A DNA stretch of 64,000 bases from NCBI RefSeq assembly GCF_006715635.1, contig NZ_VFNP01000001.1, forward strand, positions 3,286,001 to 3,350,000, in the 5' to 3' direction. The notes under the pieces were generated by a model that searched no databases, was not told where the DNA came from, and was given only the letters and a program-made list of their open reading frames with translations. How positions within the stretch are numbered: position 1 is the stretch's first letter; each line of letters starts with the position of its first letter. Position numbers and translations under genes: made by a program. The DNA is from Streptomyces sp. SLBN-118. Lineage in GTDB: Bacteria > Actinomycetota > Actinomycetes > Streptomycetales > Streptomycetaceae. Below, piece after piece: positions 35,819 to 48,144 of this stretch.

Positions 35819-36118
35819 TTACAGCTTCATCAGGCTGGCGTCGTCGACCGAGGCCGAGTGGCGTGAGCGGAAGACCGACACGATGATCGCGAGGCCGACC
35901 ACGACTTCCGCGGCGGCGACGACCATCGTGAAGAAGGCGACGATCTGGCCGTCGAGATTGCCGTGCATCCGGGAGAAGGTGACGAACGCGAGGTTGCAGG
36001 CGTTGAGCATCAGCTCGACGCACATGAAGACGACGATCGCGTTCCGCCGGATCAGCACCCCGGCGGCGCCGATGGTGAACAACAGCGCCGCGAGATAGAG
36101 ATAGTTGACGGGATTCAC
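35819..36118 (-). CDS. nuoK: NADH-quinone oxidoreductase subunit K
   Basis: A 99-aa, three-helix membrane subunit of complex I (MrpC-like). It has the conserved [21 protein letters not shown] helix, whose Glu takes part in proton transfer, and a second acidic residue in the [13 protein letters not shown] helix. GTG start overlaps the nuoJ stop. The length is standard. Confidence 0.95.
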   Translation of the reverse strand: MNPVNYLYLAALLFTIGAAGVLIRRNAIVVFMCVELMLNACNLAFVTFSRMHGNLDGQIVAFFTMVVAAAEVVVGLAIIVSVFRSRHSASVDDASLMKL

Positions 36119-36951
36119 TTCGCGACCCCCTCTTCGTGTTCCTGCGAATCGTGGTCACGGCCGAGCCGCTCCTGCGCGCGCTGCTCCAGCGCCTTGAGGT
36201 CGTTCAGCGCCTCGCTCGACACATCCCGGATCTGGCCGCGCTCGCGCAGCGTCTTGCTGACGGTGAGCTGGGAGGGTGTGCCGTCCGGCAGCAGGCCGGG
36301 GATGTCCACGGCGTTGTGCCGGGCATAGACACCGGGTGCGGGCAGCGGGGGCAGTTGCTTGCCTTCCCGTACGCGCTGGTCGGCCAGCTCCCGCTGGGTC
36401 CTGGCCCGCTCGGTGCGCTCCCGGTGGGTGAGCACCATCGCGCCGACGGCCGCGGTGATCAGCAGCGCGCCGGTGATTTCGAAGGCGTAGACGTACTTGG
36501 TGAACAACAGGGCCGCAATGCCTTCGACGTTGCCGCCGTAGGCGCCGTTGGCCGTCCCCACTCCGTTGAAGTTCTTCAGCGAGGCATTGGCAATGCCGGC
36601 GATCAGCAGCACACCGAAGCCGAGACCGCAGGCCGCGGCGAGCCAGCGCTGGCCCTTCAGCGTCTCCTTGAGCGAGTCGGCGGCGGTGACGCCGACCAGC
36701 ATGACGACGAAGAGGAACAGCATCATGATCGCGCCGGTGTAGACGATGATCTGGACGACGCCGAGGAAGTACGCCCCGTTGGCGAGATAGAAGACCGCCA
36801 GGACGATCATGGTCCCGGCGAGGCTGAGCGCGCTGTGCACGGCCCGCTTCATCAGGATCGTGCCGAGCGCGCCGAGCACGGCGACGGTGCCGAGCAGCCA
36901 GAACTGGATGGCCTCACCCGTCGACGTGGCGGTGGCCGCGAGGGTGTTCAT
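36115..36951 (-). CDS. nuoJ: NADH-quinone oxidoreductase subunit J
   Basis: A 278-aa membrane subunit with five helices in the first ~165 residues, including the [21 protein letters not shown] helix conserved in NuoJ. The C-terminal ~100 residues are a charged, soluble extension ([21 protein letters not shown]) typical of actinobacterial NuoJ and absent from E. coli. ATG overlaps the nuoI stop (ATGA). Confidence 0.94.
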   Translation of the reverse strand: MNTLAATATSTGEAIQFWLLGTVAVLGALGTILMKRAVHSALSLAGTMIVLAVFYLANGAYFLGVVQIIVYTGAIMMLFLFVVMLVGVTAADSLKETLKGQRWLAAACGLGFGVLLIAGIANASLKNFNGVGTANGAYGGNVEGIAALLFTKYVYAFEITGALLITAAVGAMVLTHRERTERARTQRELADQRVREGKQLPPLPAPGVYARHNAVDIPGLLPDGTPSQLTVSKTLRERGQIRDVSSEALNDLKALEQRAQERLGRDHDSQEHEEGVAK

Positions 36952-37544
36952 ACGTCCACCTCCTCGCTCTTGTGGGCCTTCTCGTCCTTGGAGAGGGCGG
37001 CCTGCTGGACCGTGCCGGGAGCGGCCTCGGTGACAAGGCCCCGGTAGTAGTCCTGCTCGTCCATGCCCGGGTAGATCGCGTGCGGGGAGTCGACCATGCC
37101 CTCCTCGAGACCGGCGAGGAGCTGCTCCTTCGTATAGATGAGGTTCTCGCGGGAGCTGTCGGCCAGTTCGAACTCATTGGTCATGGTCAGCGCCCGCGTC
37201 GGACAGGCCTCGATGCACAGCCCGCACAGAATGCAGCGTGCGTAGTTGATCTGGTAGACCCGGCCGTACCTCTCACCCGGGGAGTAGCGCTCCTCGTCGG
37301 TGTTGTCCGCGCCCTCCACATAGATCGCGTCCGCCGGGCAGGCCCAGGCGCACAGCTCGCAGCCGACGCACTTCTCGAGCCCGTCCGGATGACGGTTCAG
37401 CTGGTGCCGGCCGTGGAAGCGCGGCGCGGTGACCTTCTGCTGCTCCGGGTACTGCTCGGTCAGCCGCTTCTTGAACATGGCCTTGAAGGTCACGCCGAAG
37501 CCGGCAACCGGATTCTGGAACTTGTCCTCGGATCCCTCAGACAC
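36948..37544 (-). CDS. nuoI: NADH-quinone oxidoreductase subunit I (2x 4Fe-4S)
   Basis: 198 aa from GTG at 37544, with AAGGAGG 6 bases upstream. The longer open frame begins inside nuoH and is rejected. Two ferredoxin motifs bind clusters N6a and N6b: [14 protein letters not shown] and [13 protein letters not shown]. It relays electrons from NuoG toward NuoB. It overlaps the end of nuoH by 8 bases. The C-terminal ~60 residues are a charged tail. Confidence 0.95.
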   Translation of the reverse strand: MSEGSEDKFQNPVAGFGVTFKAMFKKRLTEQYPEQQKVTAPRFHGRHQLNRHPDGLEKCVGCELCAWACPADAIYVEGADNTDEERYSPGERYGRVYQINYARCILCGLCIEACPTRALTMTNEFELADSSRENLIYTKEQLLAGLEEGMVDSPHAIYPGMDEQDYYRGLVTEAAPGTVQQAALSKDEKAHKSEEVDV

Positions 37545-38907
37545 CGTCAGCCTCCTTTCCGTCACCGGAACCGTCACTCGTAGTATCCGGGCCACCACTG
37601 ACAATCAACTCGCGCTCACGGCGCGGCCGCCTGCGCGGCACCGGCGGCAACTCCTGCCCCGGCAGCGGCGGTACGGGGAACCCGCCCGCCATCGGGTCGA
37701 AGGCCGGGGGCTCGCCCTTGGCGGCTTCGGCCTCCTTCTCCTTCTTGCCGCGGAACATGTCGGCGACGAAGGAGAGCAGCAGCAACGCGATGACCGCGCC
37801 GCCGACGTAGAGCACGATCTGCTGGAAGTCGTAGTTCTCGTTCCGCAGCGCCCGTACGGTCGCGACCAGCATCAGCCAGACCACGGAGACCGGAATGAGG
37901 ACCTTCCAGCCGAGCTTCATCAACTGGTCGTAGCGGACGCGCGGCAGCGTGCCCCTCAGCCAGATGAAGAAGAAGAGCAGCAGCTGGACCTTGATGACGA
38001 ACCAGAGCATCGGCCACCAGCCGTGGTTCGCGCCCTCCCAGAACGTGGAGACGGGATACGGAGCCCGCCATCCGCCGAGGAAGAGAGTGGCCGAGACCGC
38101 GGAGACGGTGACCATGTTGACGTACTCGGCCAGCATGAACATCGCGAACTTGATCGAGCTGTACTCGGTGTTGAAGCCGCCGACGAGGTCTCCCTCGGAC
38201 TCCGGCATGTCGAAGGGTGCGCGGTTGGTCTCGCCCACCATCGTGACGACGTAGATGATGAAGGAGACCGGCAGCAGGATGATGAACCAGCGGTCCGCCT
38301 GGGCCTCGACGATCGCCGAGGTCGACATCGAGCCGGAGTAGAGGAAGACGGAGGCGAAGGCCGCGCCCATGGCGATCTCGTACGAGATCATCTGCGCGCA
38401 GGAGCGGAGTCCGCCCAGCAGCGGATAGGTCGACCCGGACGACCAGCCCGCGAGCACGATGCCGTAGATGCCGACGGAGGCGACGGCGAGAATGTAGAGC
38501 ATCGCGATCGGCAGGTCGGTGAGCTGCATCGTGGTGCGCTGCCCGAAGATCGAGACCTCGTCGCCGGCCGGCCCGAAGGGGATCACGGCGATCGCCATGA
38601 AGGCCGGGATCGCGGCGACGATGGGCGCGAGGACATAGACGACCTTGTCCGCGCGCTTGACGATCACGTCTTCCTTGAGCATCAGCTTGATGCCGTCGGC
38701 GAGCGACTGGAGCATGCCCCAGGGGCCGTGCCGGTTGGGGCCGATGCGCAGCTGCATCCAGGCGACGACCTTGCGCTCCCACACGATGGAGAACAGCACG
38801 GTGATCATCAGGAAGGCGAAGCAGAACACGGCCTTGATGACGACGAGCCACCAGGGGTCGGTCCCGAACATCGAGAGATCCTCAGCGGCGAGGACGGTCG
38901 GGTTCAC
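37537..38907 (-). CDS. nuoH: NADH-quinone oxidoreductase subunit H
   Basis: A 456-aa membrane subunit that, with NuoB and NuoD, forms the quinone-binding chamber. It has eight helices; conserved [22 protein letters not shown] and the cytoplasmic loop [22 protein letters not shown] carry the quinone-site acidic residues. The last ~70 residues are a Pro/Arg-rich soluble tail typical of Streptomyces. GTG start overlaps the nuoG stop (GTGA). Confidence 0.95.
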   Translation of the reverse strand: MNPTVLAAEDLSMFGTDPWWLVVIKAVFCFAFLMITVLFSIVWERKVVAWMQLRIGPNRHGPWGMLQSLADGIKLMLKEDVIVKRADKVVYVLAPIVAAIPAFMAIAVIPFGPAGDEVSIFGQRTTMQLTDLPIAMLYILAVASVGIYGIVLAGWSSGSTYPLLGGLRSCAQMISYEIAMGAAFASVFLYSGSMSTSAIVEAQADRWFIILLPVSFIIYVVTMVGETNRAPFDMPESEGDLVGGFNTEYSSIKFAMFMLAEYVNMVTVSAVSATLFLGGWRAPYPVSTFWEGANHGWWPMLWFVIKVQLLLFFFIWLRGTLPRVRYDQLMKLGWKVLIPVSVVWLMLVATVRALRNENYDFQQIVLYVGGAVIALLLLSFVADMFRGKKEKEAEAAKGEPPAFDPMAGGFPVPPLPGQELPPVPRRRPRRERELIVSGGPDTTSDGSGDGKEADGV

Positions 38908-41404
38908 GCTCGCACCTCCCCTTCGTCAGTGGCGGCGGGCGCCGGGCCGATGCGGACCAGCTGTCCGGGGACGGCTCCGGTGTCCGAAGTGACACCGCCG
39001 CCCACGGAGTTCAGCGGAAGCCACACCACCTTGTCGGGCATCTCGCTCACCTGGAGCGGCAGCCGCACCTCGCCGGCGGGCCCGCTGACGGCCAGGACGT
39101 CGCCGTCCTTCACGCCCGTCTCGGCCGCCGTGGCCGCGGAGAGCCTGGCGACCGCGGCATGGCGAGTGCCCGCCAGTGCCTCGTCGCCCTGCTGGAGCAG
39201 GCCCTGGTCGAGGAGCAGCCGGTGGCCCGCGAGGACCGCCTCCCCCTCGCCCGGACGGGGCAGGGACTGGGAGGACTCCAGCGGTCCGGTGGCCCGGGTG
39301 CCGTCCCAGGCGCCGAGCCGGTCCAGCTCCCTGCGTACGGACTTGAGGTCCGGCAGCCCGAAACTGACATCGAGCGCGTCCGCGAGCATGTGCAGCACCC
39401 GCGCATCGGTCGGCGCGAGGCGGCGGGTCATGTGCTCGGGCTTGAGCGCGGCCTCGAACAGCCTCGCCCTGCCCTCCCAGTTGAGGAAGGTGCCGGGCTT
39501 CTCCGCGACGGCGGCGACCGGGAAGACCACGTCCGCCCGCTCGGTGACCTCGCTCGGCCGCAGCTCCAGGGAGACCAGGAAGCCGACCGCGTCGAGTGCT
39601 TCACGCGCGCGCTGGGGGTCGGGAAGGTCCGTGACCTCGACGCCCGCCACCAGCAGCGCGCCCAGTTCGCCGGTGGCCGCGGCCTCGAGGATCTGGCCGG
39701 TGTCGCGGCCGTAGCGGTGCGGGAGTTCGCGTACCCGCCAGGCCGCCGCGGTCTCCTCGCGGGCCCGCGGGTCGGTGGCCGGACGTCCGCCGGGCAGCAG
39801 CGAGCAGATCGCCCCCGCCTCGATCGCGCCGCGTTCGCCCGCCCTGCGCGGGATCCACACCAGCTGTGCGCCCGTGGCGGTCGCGGCCCGTGCGGCCGCG
39901 GTCAGGCCGCCGGGCACGCCCGCCAGCCGCTCGCCGACCAGGATCACCGCGCCTTCGGTGCGCAGCGATTCGGCCGCCTTCGCACCCTCGCCGTCCAGAC
40001 CGGTGCCGGAGGCCAGCGCGTCCAGCCACTCGGTCTCGGTCCCGGGCGCCGCGGGCAGCAGCGTGCCGCCCGCCTTCGTCAGGCCCCGGGTGGCGTGGGT
40101 GGCCACGGCGAAGGTGCGCTGGCCGTGCCCGCGGTTCGCCTTGCGCAGCCGCAGGAAGACGCCGGGTGCCTCCTCCTCCGACTCCAGCCCCACGAGCAGG
40201 ACCGCCGGTGCCTTCTCCAGCGAGGTGTAGGTGACGCCCTCGCCGTCCAGGTCCCGGCCGCGCCCCGCGACGCGGGCGGCCAGGAAGTCGGCCTCCTCAC
40301 TGCTGTGCACGCGCGCGCGGAAGTCGACGTCGTTGGTGTCGAGTGCGACCCGGGCGAACTTGGCATACGCATAGGAGTCCTCGACGGTGAGCCGGCCGCC
40401 CACCAGGACACCGGCACGGCCACGGGCCGCGCTCAGTCCCCGGGCCGCCGCCTCAAGCGCCTCGGGCCAGCTCGCCGCTTCCAGGACGCCCGCCTCGTTG
40501 CGTACGAGCGGGGTCGTGAGCCGGTCCGGCTTCTGCGCGTAACGGAAGCCGAAGCGGCCCTTGTCGCAGATCCACTCCTCGTTGACCTCTGGGTCCTCGG
40601 CGGCGAGGCGCCGCATGACCTTGCCGCGCCGGTGGTCCGTACGCGTCGCGCAGCCGCCCGCGCAGTGCTCGCACACCGAGGGCGAGGACACCAGGTCGAA
40701 GGGGCGGGAGCGGAAGCGGTACGCGGCCGAGGTGAGCGCGCCCACCGGGCAGATCTGGATGGTGTTCCCGGAGAAGTACGACTCGAAGGGGTCGCCCTCG
40801 CCGGTGCCGACCTGCTGCAGTGCGCCCCGCTCGAGCAGCTCGATCATGGGGTCGCCCGCGATCTGGTTGGAGAAGCGGGTGCAGCGGGCGCAGAGCACGC
40901 ACCGCTCACGGTCGAGCAACACCTGTGTGGAGATCGGAACAGGCTTCTCGTACGTGCGCTTCTTGCCCTCGAAGCGGGTGTCCGGGTCGCCGACCTGCAT
41001 GGCCTGGTTCTGCAGGGGGCACTCGCCGCCCTTGTCGCAGACCGGACAGTCCAGCGGGTGGTTGATCAGCAGCAGCTCCATCACGCCGCGCTGGGCCTTC
41101 TCGGCGACCGGCGAGGTGAGCTGCGACTTGACGACCATGCCGTCGGTGCAGGTGATGGTGCAGGACGCCATCGGCTTGCGCTGGCCCTCGACCTCGACGA
41201 TGCACTGGCGGCAGGCGCCGGCCGGGTCGAGGAGGGGGTGGTCGCAGAACCGCGGGATCTCGATACCGAGCAGCTCGGCGGCCCGGATGACCAGGGTGCC
41301 CTTGGGCACGCTGATCTCGATGCCGTCGATCGTCAGCGTGACGAGGTCTTCCGGCGGAAGAGCCGCCTCCCCGCCCCCGGAGGGAGCGCTGTTTGTCGTG
41401 ACCG

Positions 41405-41408
<4 letters not shown>
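38904..41408 (-). CDS. nuoG: NADH-quinone oxidoreductase subunit G
   Basis: An 834-aa iron-sulfur subunit of the peripheral arm. The N-terminal 2Fe-2S ferredoxin domain has [15 protein letters not shown] and later CTITC. It is followed by the His/Cys motif region [17 protein letters not shown], the 4Fe-4S set CVLCARC with ICPVGAL, the molybdopterin-oxidoreductase 4Fe-4S segment [13 protein letters not shown], and a degenerate molybdopterin domain to the C-terminus. No molybdenum is bound in this family. ATG overlaps the nuoF stop (ATGA). Confidence 0.95.
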
Positions 41409-42780
<1,372 letters not shown>

Positions 42781-42781
<1 letters not shown>

Positions 42782-43614
42782 CACTCCCCCTCCTCGGCGA
42801 CGGGACCGGCCGGGTGGTCGGGGTCGGAGGACGATGTCGGCTGCGGTGCGTCGTGCGAGCTGAGGTGCTCGGAACCGGGCTGTGGAGGCTTCTGGGGGAA
42901 CTCGCCGCGCGGCGAGACGACTCGGGCCGCCGTCATCTCGCCCTTGGCGAGCCGCAGTCCCACCAGCGAGGCGGGGCCCGCGCCGCCGCCGGCCTCGACC
43001 GCGCCCGGGCGCTCGTCGGGGAAGCCGGCGAGGATCCGGGCGGTCTCCTGGTACGTGCACAGCGGGGCTCCGCGGGTGGGAGTCACCTGTTCCCCGGCCC
43101 GGAGGTCGTCCACCAGCCGCTTGGCGGATTCGACGGTCTGGTTGTCGAAGAACTCCCAGTTGACCATCACCACGGGAGCGAAGTCGCAGGCCGCGTTGCA
43201 CTCGATGTGTTCGAGGGTGACCTTGCCGTCCTCGGTCGTCTCGTTGTTGCCGACGCCGAGGTGCTCCTTGAGTCCCTCGAAGATGGCGTCCCCTCCCATC
43301 ACCGCGCACAGGGTGTTGGTGCAGACGCCCACCTGGTAGTCGCCGCCCGGCTTGCGGCGGTACATGGAGTAGAAGGTCGAGACAGCGGTGACCTCGGCCG
43401 TGGTCAGCTCCAGCATCTCGGCGCAGAACCGGACGCCGGTGCGCGTCACATGGCCCTCCTCCGCCTGCACCAGGTGCAGCAGCGGCAGCAGGGCCGACCG
43501 GCTGTCCGGGTAGCGGGCGATGATCTCCTTGGCGTCCGCTTCGAGCCGGGTCCGCACATCGGCCGGGTAGTCGGGGGCGGGGAGCTGTGGCATCCCCAAG
43601 CTGATGTCTGTCAC
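42781..43614 (-). CDS. nuoE: NADH-quinone oxidoreductase subunit E (2Fe-2S)
   Basis: 277 aa from GTG at 43614, overlapping the nuoD stop (GTGA); the far longer open frame is a shadow of nuoD. It is a thioredoxin-like 2Fe-2S subunit carrying cluster N1a: [10 protein letters not shown] and [14 protein letters not shown] supply the four cysteines. The first ~90 residues are the helical NuoE N-terminal bundle. The C-terminal ~85 residues form a low-complexity Pro/Ser tail, longer than in E. coli. Confidence 0.94.
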
Positions 43615-44933
43615 CGGTCGACGCCTCCCATCACGGGGTCGATGGACGCGACGGCGACGATGACGTCGGCGACCTGGCCGCCTTCGCACATCGCCGCCAT
43701 GGCCTGCAGATTGGTGAAGGACGGATCGCGGAAGTGGACCCGGTAGGGGCGTGTGCCGCCGTCGGAGACGACATGGACGCCGAGTTCGCCCTTGGGCGAC
43801 TCGACGGCCGCGTAGGCCTGTCCGGCCGGTACGCGGAAGCCCTCGGTCACCAGCTTGAAGTGGTGGATCAGGGCCTCCATGGAGGTGCCCATGATCTTCT
43901 TGATGTGGTCGAGGGAGTTGCCGAGTCCGTCGGGCCCGAGCGCGAGCTGCGCGGGCCAGGCGATCTTCTTGTCGGCGACCATGACCGGTCCGGGGGCGAG
44001 GCGGTCCAGGCACTGCTCGATGATCCGCAGCGACTGCCGCATCTCCTCCAGCCGGACGAGGAAGCGGCCGTACGCGTCACAGGTGTCGGCGGTCGGGACG
44101 TCGAAGTCGTACGTCTCGTAGCCGCAATAGGGGTCGGTCTTGCGCAGGTCGTGGGCGAGGCCCGCGGAGCGCAGGATCGGGCCGGTCGCGCCGAGCGCCA
44201 TGCAGCCGGTCAGGTCGAGATAGCCGATGTCCTGCATGCGGCCCTTGAAGATGGGGTTGCCGGTGGCGAGCTTGTCGTACTCCGGCATGTTCTTGGTCAT
44301 CTTCTTGACGAACTCACGCACGGCGTCGACCGCGCCGGGCGGCAGGTCCTGGGCCAGTCCCCCGGGCCGGATGAACGCGTGGTTCATCCGCAGGCCGGTG
44401 ATCAGCTCGTACAGGTCCAGGATCATCTCGCGGTCCCGGAAGCCGTAGATCATGATCGTGGTGGCACCGAGCTCCATGCCGCCGGTGGCGATGCAGACCA
44501 GATGGGACGAGAGCCGGTTGAGTTCCATCAGCAGGACGCGGATGATGCTCGCCCGGTCCGGGATCTGGTCGGTGATGCCGAGCAGCTTCTCCACGCCCAG
44601 GCAGTACGCCGTCTCGTTGTAGAACGAGGTGAGGTAGTCCATGCGCGTGACGAACGTGGTGCCCTGCGTCCAGGTCCGGTACTCGAGGTTCTTCTCGATG
44701 CCGGTGTGGAGGTAGCCGATGCCGCAGCGGGCCTCGGTGACCGTCTCGCCGTCGATCTCCAGGATGAGGCGGAGCACGCCGTGCGTGGAGGGGTGCTGCG
44801 GGCCCATGTTGACGACGATGCGCTCGTCGTCGGCCTTGGCCGCGGACTGGACGACCTCGTCCCAGTCGCCGCCGGTGACTGTGTAGACAGTCCCCTCGGT
44901 GGTCTCGCGGGCGCTTGCAGATGGGGTAGTCAC
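43611..44933 (-). CDS. nuoD: NADH-quinone oxidoreductase subunit D
   Basis: A 440-aa 49-kDa-type subunit related to NiFe hydrogenase large subunits, forming the quinone site with NuoB and NuoH. It contains the N-terminal [22 protein letters not shown] with the quinone-site His, then [16 protein letters not shown], and a C-terminal ending in MGGVDR that is cleavage-free in this family. GTG start overlaps the nuoC stop. Confidence 0.95.
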   Translation of the reverse strand: MTTPSASARETTEGTVYTVTGGDWDEVVQSAAKADDERIVVNMGPQHPSTHGVLRLILEIDGETVTEARCGIGYLHTGIEKNLEYRTWTQGTTFVTRMDYLTSFYNETAYCLGVEKLLGITDQIPDRASIIRVLLMELNRLSSHLVCIATGGMELGATTIMIYGFRDREMILDLYELITGLRMNHAFIRPGGLAQDLPPGAVDAVREFVKKMTKNMPEYDKLATGNPIFKGRMQDIGYLDLTGCMALGATGPILRSAGLAHDLRKTDPYCGYETYDFDVPTADTCDAYGRFLVRLEEMRQSLRIIEQCLDRLAPGPVMVADKKIAWPAQLALGPDGLGNSLDHIKKIMGTSMEALIHHFKLVTEGFRVPAGQAYAAVESPKGELGVHVVSDGGTRPYRVHFRDPSFTNLQAMAAMCEGGQVADVIVAVASIDPVMGGVDR

Positions 44934-45646
44934 GAGTACGACCTCCGCTGGTCCGGAGCCGGGATCTGGGCGCCCTTGTACTCGACGGCGATGCCGCCGA
45001 GCGGATAGTCCTTGCGCTGCGGGAAGCCCTGCCAGTCGTCCGGCATCATGATCCGGGTGAGGGCGGGGTGGCCGTCGAAGACGATCCCGAAGAAGTCGTA
45101 CGTCTCGCGCTCGTGCCAGTCGTTGGTCGGATAGACCTCGACCAGGGACGGGACGTGCGGGTCGCTGTCCGGGGCCGAGACTTCGAGGCGGACGAGCCGC
45201 CCGTGGGTGATCGAGCGCAGGTGGTGGACGGCGTGCAGCTCGCGGCCCTTGTCGTGCGGGTAGTGGACACCGCTGACGCCCGTACAGAGCTCGAAGCGCA
45301 GTGCGGGGTCGTCCCGCAGGGTGCGGGCCACCTGGAGCAGGTGCTCGCGCGCGATGTGGAAGGTGAGCTCGCCGCGGTCGACGACCGTCTTCTCGATAGC
45401 GTTCTCGGGAACGAGTCCCTGCTCTTCCAGTGCGCCTTCGAGTTCGTCGGCCACCTCGTCGAAGTAGCCGCCATAGGGGCGGTGCGAGGCCCCCGGCAGG
45501 GTCACGGTTCTGATGAGCCCGCCGTAGCCGCTCGTGTCGCCGCCGTCGGCGGCGCCGAACATGCCCTTGCGTACGCCGATGACTTCGGGGGACTCGTCGC
45601 GAGGCGCGGGAACGTTGTTACCGTTGGTGTGGTCGCCGTCACTCAC
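44930..45646 (-). CDS. nuoC: NADH-quinone oxidoreductase subunit C
   Basis: A 238-aa 30-kDa-type scaffold subunit of the peripheral arm. Its signature is [28 protein letters not shown] followed by [11 protein letters not shown]. An extra ~70-residue N-terminus (before [11 protein letters not shown]) is typical of Streptomyces. It is separate from nuoD, unlike the fused NuoCD of E. coli. GTG overlaps the nuoB stop. Confidence 0.95.
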   Translation of the reverse strand: MSDGDHTNGNNVPAPRDESPEVIGVRKGMFGAADGGDTSGYGGLIRTVTLPGASHRPYGGYFDEVADELEGALEEQGLVPENAIEKTVVDRGELTFHIAREHLLQVARTLRDDPALRFELCTGVSGVHYPHDKGRELHAVHHLRSITHGRLVRLEVSAPDSDPHVPSLVEVYPTNDWHERETYDFFGIVFDGHPALTRIMMPDDWQGFPQRKDYPLGGIAVEYKGAQIPAPDQRRSYS

Positions 45647-46197
45647 CGGAGCAGCCCCTTCATCTCGATGGTGGGGAGCGCCTTGAGGGCCGCTTCCTCC
45701 GCCTCGCGGGCCGCTTCCTCCGCGTTCACACCGAGCTTGGAGCTCTGGATCTTCTGGTGGAGCTTGAGAATCGCGTCCATCAGCATCTCCGGACGCGGGG
45801 GGCAGCCCGGCAAATAGATGTCAACGGGAACAACATGGTCAACACCCTGCACAATCGCATAATTGTTGAACATTCCGCCCGATGACGCACAAACACCCAT
45901 GGAGATGACCCACTTGGGGTTGGGCATCTGGTCGTAGACCTGCCGCAGGACGGGCGCCATCTTCTGGCTGACGCGTCCGGCGACGATCATCAGGTCGGCC
46001 TGGCGCGGCGAGCCGCGGAAGACCTCCATGCCGAAGCGGGCCAGGTCGTACCGTCCGGCGCCCGTGGTCATCATTTCGATGGCGCAGCAGGCCAGACCGA
46101 AGGTGGCCGGGAAGACGGATGACTTGCGCACCCAGCCCGAGGCCTGTTCGACCGTGGTCAGCAGGAAACCGCTCGGCAGCTTCTCTTCGATTCCCAT
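45643..46197 (-). CDS. nuoB: NADH-quinone oxidoreductase subunit B (cluster N2)
   Basis: 184 aa from ATG at 46197; the upstream in-frame extension would overlap the end of nuoA. It holds terminal cluster N2, which reduces menaquinone: [10 protein letters not shown] (tandem cysteines), [15 protein letters not shown] and LPGCPPRPE. The length matches other Streptomyces NuoB proteins. The Ala/Glu-rich C-terminal helix is family-typical. Confidence 0.96.
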   Translation of the reverse strand: MGIEEKLPSGFLLTTVEQASGWVRKSSVFPATFGLACCAIEMMTTGAGRYDLARFGMEVFRGSPRQADLMIVAGRVSQKMAPVLRQVYDQMPNPKWVISMGVCASSGGMFNNYAIVQGVDHVVPVDIYLPGCPPRPEMLMDAILKLHQKIQSSKLGVNAEEAAREAEEAALKALPTIEMKGLLR

Positions 46198-46216
46198 TGG
46201 TGTGCCCCTCAGCCCC

Positions 46217-46576
46217 TCAGTCCCATTCCAGGCCGCCGCGCCGCCATACATAGGCGTAGGCGACGAAGACGGTGAGCACGAAGAGCAGCATCTCCACGAG
46301 CCCGAAAATCCCCAGGGCGTCGAAGGTGACCGCCCAGGGATAGAGGAAGACGATCTCGATGTCGAAGACGATGAAGAGCATCGCCGTCAGGTAGTACTTG
46401 ATGGGAAAGCGGCCGCCTCCGGCGGGCGTGGGAGTGGGCTCGATGCCGCACTCGTACGCTTCCAGTTTTGCGCGGTTGTACCGCTTTGGGCCGATAAGCG
46501 TGGCCATGACCACGGAGAAGATCGCAAACCCTGCCCCGAGGGCGCCGAGCACAAGGATGGGCGCGTAAGCATTCAC
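46217..46576 (-). CDS. nuoA: NADH-quinone oxidoreductase subunit A
   Basis: 119 aa from GTG at 46576, with AAGGAG 8 bases upstream; the longer open frame lacks a ribosome site. It is a three-helix membrane subunit: [21 protein letters not shown] is the conserved loop after helix 1, and [18 protein letters not shown] is helix 2 with its acidic pair. It is the first gene of the operon, about 80 bases downstream of a Rex-like operator. Confidence 0.95.
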   Translation of the reverse strand: MNAYAPILVLGALGAGFAIFSVVMATLIGPKRYNRAKLEAYECGIEPTPTPAGGGRFPIKYYLTAMLFIVFDIEIVFLYPWAVTFDALGIFGLVEMLLFVLTVFVAYAYVWRRGGLEWD

Positions 46577-46656
46577 CCTCCCCGCTCCTTCCAGTCGTCC
46601 TTGACCGTTGGACCGCACCGGGCATCCGTCTCGCCGCCTCGCGAAGATCGTGCACA

Positions 46657-46672
46657 TGTGAGGCAGTTCACA
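46657..46672 (-). promoter_or_regulatory. Rex-like operator in the nuo promoter
   Basis: TGTGAGGCAGTTCACA is an inverted repeat with TGTGA/TCACA arms that matches 12 of the 16 positions of the Streptomyces Rex consensus (TGTGAACGCGTTCACA). It lies 81-96 bases upstream of nuoA. Rex, an NADH/NAD+ sensor, is known to repress the nuo operon in S. coelicolor, so redox control is expected here. Confidence 0.65.
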
Positions 46673-47118
46673 AGCCCGACTGCTCCGCATCCTATGCCTG
46701 CTGGTCTGTGATCTGCGACACGGGGTGGGCCAACGTCTTTGTGATCTCCACCACCCGGCGAACGATCATGAAGTCGGATGAGCGGTGATCTTCATACGCG
46801 AAGCGCCCGAGTGATCACCAGACGTGACATCTGGCCGTGTTACCGCTGGTCGGAGAGGTGGCGCCCTATCAAGGGGTGGCCAGTACAGGCAAATTGGCGA
46901 TGGACCGCATCGGGTGATAGTGGACGCACCCTCACCCGGGCGAGGGTCAGGGCGGATTGAGGTGGACGCGTGCACACGTTCACGAGCTCCCGCCCTCCCC
47001 GGGCGGTGACCTTTCTGTGACCTGCGCCACTCGTTCCCGAGCTCAACAAAAGCGGGCTTGGCCACGGGTGTGAAGCGATGGTAAGCGCCAGGCAATTCGG
47101 ACCTTTCATGGATAGGCC

Positions 47119-47138
47119 GTGATCACAGCCCTGATCAC
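47119..47138. promoter_or_regulatory. Palindrome upstream of NlpC/P60 gene
   Basis: GTGATCA (47119-47125) and TGATCAC (47132-47138) form a 7-base inverted repeat with a 6-base gap, about 130 bases before the start codon. The spacing fits a dimeric regulator; GTG-N(n)-CAC resembles Crp-type sites, but the identity is not established. Confidence 0.4.
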
Positions 47139-47268
47139 GAGTGCCCGGTTTGCCCGTTACGGCGTCAATAAGGGCGCAACATAAGCGGATTCAGGCGTTC
47201 CGAACGTAACTGTGGCGCAACACACGTTTCTTGATGGGAACCGCAAGCCCCTGATAGCGCTAGTACTC

Positions 47269-48060
47269 ATGTCCCACACCGCTCACATACCCAGCCACCG
47301 GAAGCCCCGCCGCAGCAGCTCGAAGCTCGCGCTGCGGGCCGGAGTTGCCGGTGGCGTCCTCAGCACCATCGCAGTGGCTTCAGGTGCCGGGGCGGCGACC
47401 GCCGACCCGGTGACCGAGACCATTGAGATGCCCACGCTCTCGTCCGGCCTCTCGGCCGCCGTGACGCAATCCGCCGAGGCCACTCAGCAGGTCGCCCTCG
47501 ACCTCGAGCTGCAGGCCCAGGAAGACGCCGCGGCCGCCAAGGCCGCACAGACCGCGAAGAAGGCCAAGGCGGAGGCCGAGCGCAAGGCCGAGGCCAAGGA
47601 GAAGGCCGAAGCGAAGAAGCGCGCCGAGGCCGAGGCGAAGGAGCGCGCCTCCCGCTCCTCCGAGCGCACCACGCTCTCCGCGCCCAGCAGCTCCTCCAAC
47701 GCCACGGGCTCCGCAGCGACCGTTGTCGCCTTCCTGAAGGCGCAGCTCGGCGACGCCTACGTCATGGGCGCCACCGGCCCCAACTCCTGGGACTGCTCCA
47801 GCCTCGTCCAGGCCGCGTTCCGCCAGGTCGGCATCGACCTCCCCCGCGTTTCGCAGGACCAGTCGGTCGCCGGCACCCAGGTGGGCACCAGCAACCTCCA
47901 GATCGGCGACATCCTCTACTGGGGCGGCGCCGGCAGCGCGTACCACGTCGCCGTCTACATCGGCGACGGCCAGTACCTCGACGCCGCCAACCCCAGCAAG
48001 GGCGTCGTGATCCAGGACCTGTCGGGCTACCCGGCGAGCGGCGCGGTCCGCGTTCTCTGA
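47269..48060 (+). CDS. Secreted NlpC/P60 peptidoglycan endopeptidase
   Basis: 263 aa from ATG at 47269. A GTG at 47212 is in frame but would precede the basic signal region by an atypical stretch. Signal peptide about 1-45 (basic front, then a hydrophobic core ending with AATA). Residues about 75-130 form a long Ala/Glu/Lys coiled coil, followed by a Ser-rich linker. The C-terminal NlpC/P60 domain (about 148-263) has the catalytic NSWDCSSLVQ (C176) and AYHVAVYIGDG (H226), with N241 as a possible third residue. It cleaves peptidoglycan stem peptides, as RipA-like enzymes do. A strong hairpin follows. Confidence 0.9.
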   Translation: MSHTAHIPSHRKPRRSSSKLALRAGVAGGVLSTIAVASGAGAATADPVTETIEMPTLSSGLSAAVTQSAEATQQVALDLELQAQEDAAAAKAAQTAKKAKAEAERKAEAKEKAEAKKRAEAEAKERASRSSERTTLSAPSSSSNATGSAATVVAFLKAQLGDAYVMGATGPNSWDCSSLVQAAFRQVGIDLPRVSQDQSVAGTQVGTSNLQIGDILYWGGAGSAYHVAVYIGDGQYLDAANPSKGVVIQDLSGYPASGAVRVL

Positions 48061-48072
48061 TCGCCTTCACGT

Positions 48073-48121
48073 CCGAAGGGCCGCGGCTCCCCCGCTCGGG
48101 GGCGGAGCCGCGGCCCTTCGG
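48073..48121. terminator. Bidirectional terminator, 18-bp stem
   Basis: Arms at 48073-48090 and 48104-48121 are perfectly complementary over 18 bases (starting CCGAAGGGCCGCGG), with a 13-base loop. It lies between the converging NlpC/P60 and geranylgeranyl-reductase genes. Confidence 0.9.
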
Positions 48122-48144
48122 CCGTTCGTCGTATGGGAGCCGGG

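Larger units (their letters stand above)
46577..47268. other. Divergent intergenic region between nuoA and NlpC/P60 gene
   Basis: About 690 bases without a supported gene. It holds the nuo promoter with the Rex-like site (46657-46672) and the promoter region of the NlpC/P60 gene with a palindrome at 47119-47138. Small open frames inside (for example 46766-47095) give atypical low-complexity products without ribosome sites. No riboswitch could be recognised with confidence. Confidence 0.5.

Noticed and set aside
30987..36098. Several plus-strand open frames of 120-580 aa opposite nuoN-nuoK
   Set aside because: They are His/Asp/Gln/Arg-rich antisense shadows of membrane-protein genes with clear family motifs on the minus strand.
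46766..47109. Small open frames in the nuoA-NlpC intergenic region
   Set aside because: Atypical products on both strands without ribosome sites; the region is better explained as two promoters.
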